Assembly: GCA_965199765.1 (NCBI GenBank)
Contig: CBDATC010000001.1
Location: 682,001 to 746,000, forward strand
Source of the DNA: JAPOXR01 sp965199765
Lineage (GTDB): Bacteria > Pseudomonadota > Alphaproteobacteria > Rhodobacterales > Rhodobacteraceae
DNA length: 64,000 nucleotides
Direction: 5' to 3'
A program made the position numbers and the translations under genes. Numbering within the stretch: position 1 is the first letter of the stretch; each line of letters opens with the position of its first letter. Shown here piece by piece: positions 61,135 through 64,000 of this stretch. Under the pieces are notes generated by a model that ran no database searches, was not told where the DNA came from, and saw only the letters and a list, made by a program, of their open reading frames with translations.

Positions 61135-62556
61135 TCAAGTCTGTTCCACCATGCGGACATCAACTTCGCCGTCGTGAAATTGCAGAACCAGTTCAGGATG
61201 GCTGATCGATTTAGCCGACGAGACGATGCCGCTTTTCTTGTCTGCCACAACCACATACCCCCGTTCGAGAACCCGTGAGTAGCTAAGCGTCTCGAGCAAT
61301 CGTCCGAGCTCATCAACTCTGCCTTGACGGTTGGAAATCGAATCTTCTAGTTTCCGCGCGAGCCGTTCCATTGCAGCTTGGGTGTTTGCTGCGCCAGATT
61401 CAACCAATTCCTTGATTAAGCGCGGCCGCAGTTTCGACAAAGCGACAGCGAGATCCCTTCGGGCATTCGTTACAACGCTCGGCTGCGCCAATCTTGGCGT
61501 GATGCGGGTCAGCTTCAGTTCCGAGGATCTTAAGCGCGTGTCGATCGCGCTGGATAATTCCTGTGTCCTTTGATCCAATCGCTGCGCCGGCTGGGCAAGT
61601 ATGTTTTCAAGGCGCGGCAGTCCTCTTGCCAAATCCTTCAGCCGCTGACGGCTATGGTCAAGCTGCCGGGACATAACGGACGACATCTTGCTGTGATGTT
61701 CGGTGAGCGATGTCGCTAGCTCAGTGAGCGACGGGACTGACTTTTCGGCAGCAACTGACGGAGTGGGAGCCCGCAAATCCGCCGCGAGATCAATCAACGG
61801 TGTATCGGTTTCGTGCCCAACGGCTGAGATCAGCGGGATCCGGCTTTCAAATGCCGCGCGCACCACGATTTCTTCGCTGAACCCTGCGAGATCTTCAACC
61901 GAGCCTCCGCCTCTGGCAACGATAACAAGGTCCGGACGAGGAACTCTTCCATTGGGGCGCAGCCGATTGAATCCGCGTATGGCATTTGCAATTTCTTCGG
62001 CGCAGCGCGGCCCTTGTACCGACACCGGCCAAAGGAGCACGTGCGACGGAAAGCGGTCGCGCAGCACCCGCGTGATATCCTTGATCACAGCCCCGCTGGG
62101 CGAGGTAACCACACCGATTATGCCAGGGAATTTTGGAATGTTTTGTTTGTGCGCAGAATCGAACAACCCTTCCGCTTGCAGTTGCGCCTTCAGCTGTTCC
62201 AGTCTTGCGAGTAGCTCTCCATCTCCGGCCAGTTCCAGCTGGTCAATATCAAGCTGGTAGCGAGATTGGCCGGAATAGGATGTGAGTCGGCCGGTGGCGA
62301 CGTATTCAAGGCCTTCCTTGGGTTTGATTCGAATTGAATTCGTACGACTTTTCCAGATCACCCCGGCCAACACATGGGCATCCTGTTTAAGGTTCAAATA
62401 GATGTGGCCGGAACGGGCCAATGAAAGGCTTGAAATCTCGCCCCTTACTCTGATGCGGCCGAATTGATTCTTAAAGGTTGTGCGCACTTGTTCAGAGACT
62501 TCAGCGACGGTGTATTCCTTGACATTGCTCTGTTCGGTGAAATGTTTTGAGGCCAA
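61135..62556 (-). CDS. xseA: Exodeoxyribonuclease VII large subunit
   Basis: The 473-residue nuclease subunit has the N-terminal OB-fold (about 10-110; VRGEISSLSLARSGHIYLNL, RIKPKEGLEYVATGRL), the catalytic domain with IGVVTSPSGAVIKDI, PVSVQGPRCAEEI, IVARGGGSVEDLAGF and AVGHETDTPLID, and a coiled-coil C-terminal half. It degrades single-stranded DNA with XseB, which is not in the window. The TTG start follows GAAGGCG, 17 bp after the ferredoxin stop, so the two may share an mRNA. Confidence 0.95.
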   Translation of the reverse strand: MASKHFTEQSNVKEYTVAEVSEQVRTTFKNQFGRIRVRGEISSLSLARSGHIYLNLKQDAHVLAGVIWKSRTNSIRIKPKEGLEYVATGRLTSYSGQSRYQLDIDQLELAGDGELLARLEQLKAQLQAEGLFDSAHKQNIPKFPGIIGVVTSPSGAVIKDITRVLRDRFPSHVLLWPVSVQGPRCAEEIANAIRGFNRLRPNGRVPRPDLVIVARGGGSVEDLAGFSEEIVVRAAFESRIPLISAVGHETDTPLIDLAADLRAPTPSVAAEKSVPSLTELATSLTEHHSKMSSVMSRQLDHSRQRLKDLARGLPRLENILAQPAQRLDQRTQELSSAIDTRLRSSELKLTRITPRLAQPSVVTNARRDLAVALSKLRPRLIKELVESGAANTQAAMERLARKLEDSISNRQGRVDELGRLLETLSYSRVLERGYVVVADKKSGIVSSAKSISHPELVLQFHDGEVDVRMVEQT

Positions 62557-62573
62557 CTGCGGGCGCCTTCAGC

Positions 62574-62897
62574 TTAAATCTGCTGCTCTGGCATCTGGAC
62601 GACCAAACCATCAAGTTCGTCGGTCACGCGAAGCTGGCAAGTGAGACGCGAGCGCACGGGATCGGGTTCCCATGCAAAATCGAGCATATCCTCTTCCATC
62701 GGCTCCTTTGGCGGCAATTTGTCGACCCAAGTCTCATCGACATAAACATGACAGGTTGAACACGCACAGGATCCGCCGCAATCGGCTTCGATGCCTGGTA
62801 TGTTGTTGTCTCGCGCACCTTCCATAACCGTGAATCCGTTCGGCACGTCAATTTCATGGCGTGTACCGCCGAATTCTATGTATGTGATCTTTGCCAT
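62574..62897 (-). CDS. 2Fe-2S ferredoxin, adrenodoxin type
   Basis: This 107-residue electron carrier shows the plant/vertebrate-type cluster motif C40-x5-C46-x2-C49 and C87, in DCGGSCACSTCHVYV and RLTCQLRV. The C-terminal half matches adrenodoxin-like ferredoxins that serve cytochromes P450 or iron-sulfur cluster assembly (Fdx/FdxB type). No P450 or reductase is adjacent. It precedes xseA on the same strand. Confidence 0.92.
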   Translation of the reverse strand: MAKITYIEFGGTRHEIDVPNGFTVMEGARDNNIPGIEADCGGSCACSTCHVYVDETWVDKLPPKEPMEEDMLDFAWEPDPVRSRLTCQLRVTDELDGLVVQMPEQQI

Positions 62898-63144
62898 CGC
62901 ACTACCTAAATAAACAGGAGGAGTTTAAACCACAGTTGATCCGTCTGCCATTAGATTTTTGCCGAATTTTGCAGTTTCCGATCAGCCAGTTTGCCGTGAT
63001 TTCGACTGATGTGCCAAATGCTCAGCACAAATCCAGTCTTCGCTGCAGCTATGTCAACTGCCGAAAAATTGCAACCCTATCGACTACCGAGCACAGCTGA
63101 ACAACTCCGCCAATATCCGATTTTCTGCTGATAAATCGCAAGAC

Positions 63145-63585
63145 CTAAAGCTGCTTGGGAAGAATCTCCATCATGTTGAAACCAAGCTGTCGGAAGACAT
63201 CGATATGGTCGATCATCACCCAATTCTCACTGAGTTTACCGTCTCGAACCGACCAGAAATCCGAGAAACGCATCCGCATCGGTTTCCCCGTAGCCGGCAC
63301 CCCGAGATACGGACCGAGTTGCGTGCCGGTTACAAAACCTGTCGCGGCAACCCAATTCAGGTCGGCAAATTCGATGTCGTTCTTCGCAAAATAATCGGGA
63401 AATGCGCGATAAAATGGTCGCAGCACTTCGTTCTTAAATCCATCAAGCCCGAATATGGAGCCAAAACCAGGCGGCCCATGCCAAATCATATCCTTGTGCC
63501 AAAACTCATCATGCGCATCAATGTCCTGATCATTGAGTGCCTGATACATTTTTTGAACCAGTTCTAAATTGTGCTTTGCCGTCAT
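63145..63585 (-). CDS. SnoaL-like / ester-cyclase-fold protein
   Basis: The 146-residue cone-shaped alpha+beta protein resembles SnoaL polyketide cyclases and related NTF2-fold proteins (NLELVQKMYQALNDQDIDAH, then MIWHGPPGFGSIFGLDGF, and the ending ENWVMIDHIDVFRQLG). Such proteins are catalytic or small-ligand carriers with many functions; no specific substrate is suggested. The ATG follows AGGAAAGGA. An in-frame start 81 bp upstream adds non-conserved residues. Confidence 0.82.
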   Translation of the reverse strand: MTAKHNLELVQKMYQALNDQDIDAHDEFWHKDMIWHGPPGFGSIFGLDGFKNEVLRPFYRAFPDYFAKNDIEFADLNWVAATGFVTGTQLGPYLGVPATGKPMRMRFSDFWSVRDGKLSENWVMIDHIDVFRQLGFNMMEILPKQL

Positions 63586-63789
63586 GCTTACATCCTTTCC
63601 TATGGTCAGTGCGCATAAACGGATCAATCTGTTCAAAATCGTTTGATTAGCATTTAAACAAACCACAGCAGCTGATTGGCGCAGTGAAATTGTGCCAGTC
63701 TATGGATTTGCGGAGGCATTGCCAACACGCTGCAGCGGTGTGTCTGCGAAGCTCTTTCCGGTTGTTAGGTTCTGCAGTCGGGAATTCGG

Positions 63790-64000
63790 TCAGGAGGAAT
63801 TGTCCGGCACTGATGCAAAGGCGGATTCCAAGCTGTTAGCGGTAATCGCTGCGTCCATGATCTGTTTAAGAGCAGCGCTGTCGGCGGCCTGCAGCCGCTC
63901 GCGCGCCCAATCGGGCAGCTTTCCGAAACGGCGGCGCAGAAAGTCAGACACCAAGTCCACCATACCTTCGACCTTTCCTTCAGCTCTTCCTTCGGCTTTG
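63790..64000 (-). CDS. C-terminal tail of a probable Rpn/PD-(D/E)XK family nuclease
   Basis: The last 69 codons of a gene that continues past the window edge read KAEGRAEGKVEGMVDLVSDF then LRRRFGKLPDWARERLQAAD. A charged KAEG repeat followed by a FG.LP.W...RL...D tail is typical of the C-terminus of Rpn-type recombination-promoting nuclease/transposase-like proteins. The catalytic PD-(D/E)XK domain would lie outside the window. If correct, it is the only mobile-element-related gene seen here. Confidence 0.6.
   Translation of the reverse strand, partial: KAEGRAEGKVEGMVDLVSDFLRRRFGKLPDWARERLQAADSAALKQIMDAAITANSLESAFASVPDNSS

Overview
The window looks like chromosomal DNA of an alphaproteobacterium. 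Signs are the fused NuoE/NuoF-type formate dehydrogenase subunit, the ftsY/EamA/septation-protein neighbourhood, an Atm1-type exporter, the metZ route to homocysteine, and a full N-methylglutamate pathway of the kind found in methylamine-using Rhizobiales and Rhodobacterales. I cannot name a genus. No rRNA, tRNA, prophage or complete insertion sequence was recognised.

Positions 1-5622 hold a carbohydrate-type ABC uptake operon read leftward (binding protein, two permeases, ATPase, and the start of a 3-hydroxyisobutyrate-dehydrogenase-like gene), with a divergent FCD-class GntR regulator. Positions 5989-20694 are one complete type I-C CRISPR-Cas locus, also read leftward: cas3, cas5, cas8c, cas7, cas4, cas1, cas2, then a leader of about 166 bp and a 6.9 kb array of roughly 106 recognisable repeats. 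The array is unusual in two ways. It has several patches of truncated or eroded repeats, and it has several pairs of near-identical spacers, which suggests repeated sampling of the same sites in diverging mobile elements.

Positions 21228-41016 hold housekeeping and catabolic genes: a MltB-type lytic transglycosylase, SMC, a periplasmic 5'-nucleotidase, a rhodanese/YeeE/small-protein sulfur cluster, an MFS carrier, an ornithine-cyclodeaminase-like enzyme, an M20 deacetylase, an Atm1-type exporter, a GMC oxidoreductase, a CoA-transferase with an enoyl-CoA hydratase, and the 5' stub of a lost solute-binding-protein gene.

Positions 41017-50932 encode the whole N-methylglutamate route for methylamine: gmaS and mgsABC read leftward, mgdABCD read rightward. 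GmaS captures methylamine as gamma-glutamylmethylamide, MgsABC makes N-methylglutamate, and MgdABCD oxidises it to return glutamate and pass the C1 unit to tetrahydrofolate. The rest contains a thiamine-diphosphate enzyme translationally coupled to trkH, metZ, a glutathione transferase, yciB, an EamA exporter, ftsY, an NADH-side formate dehydrogenase subunit, xseA, a ferredoxin, a SnoaL-like protein, and the tail of a probable Rpn-family nuclease. The formate dehydrogenase subunit could complete C1 oxidation, but its catalytic alpha subunit is not in the window.
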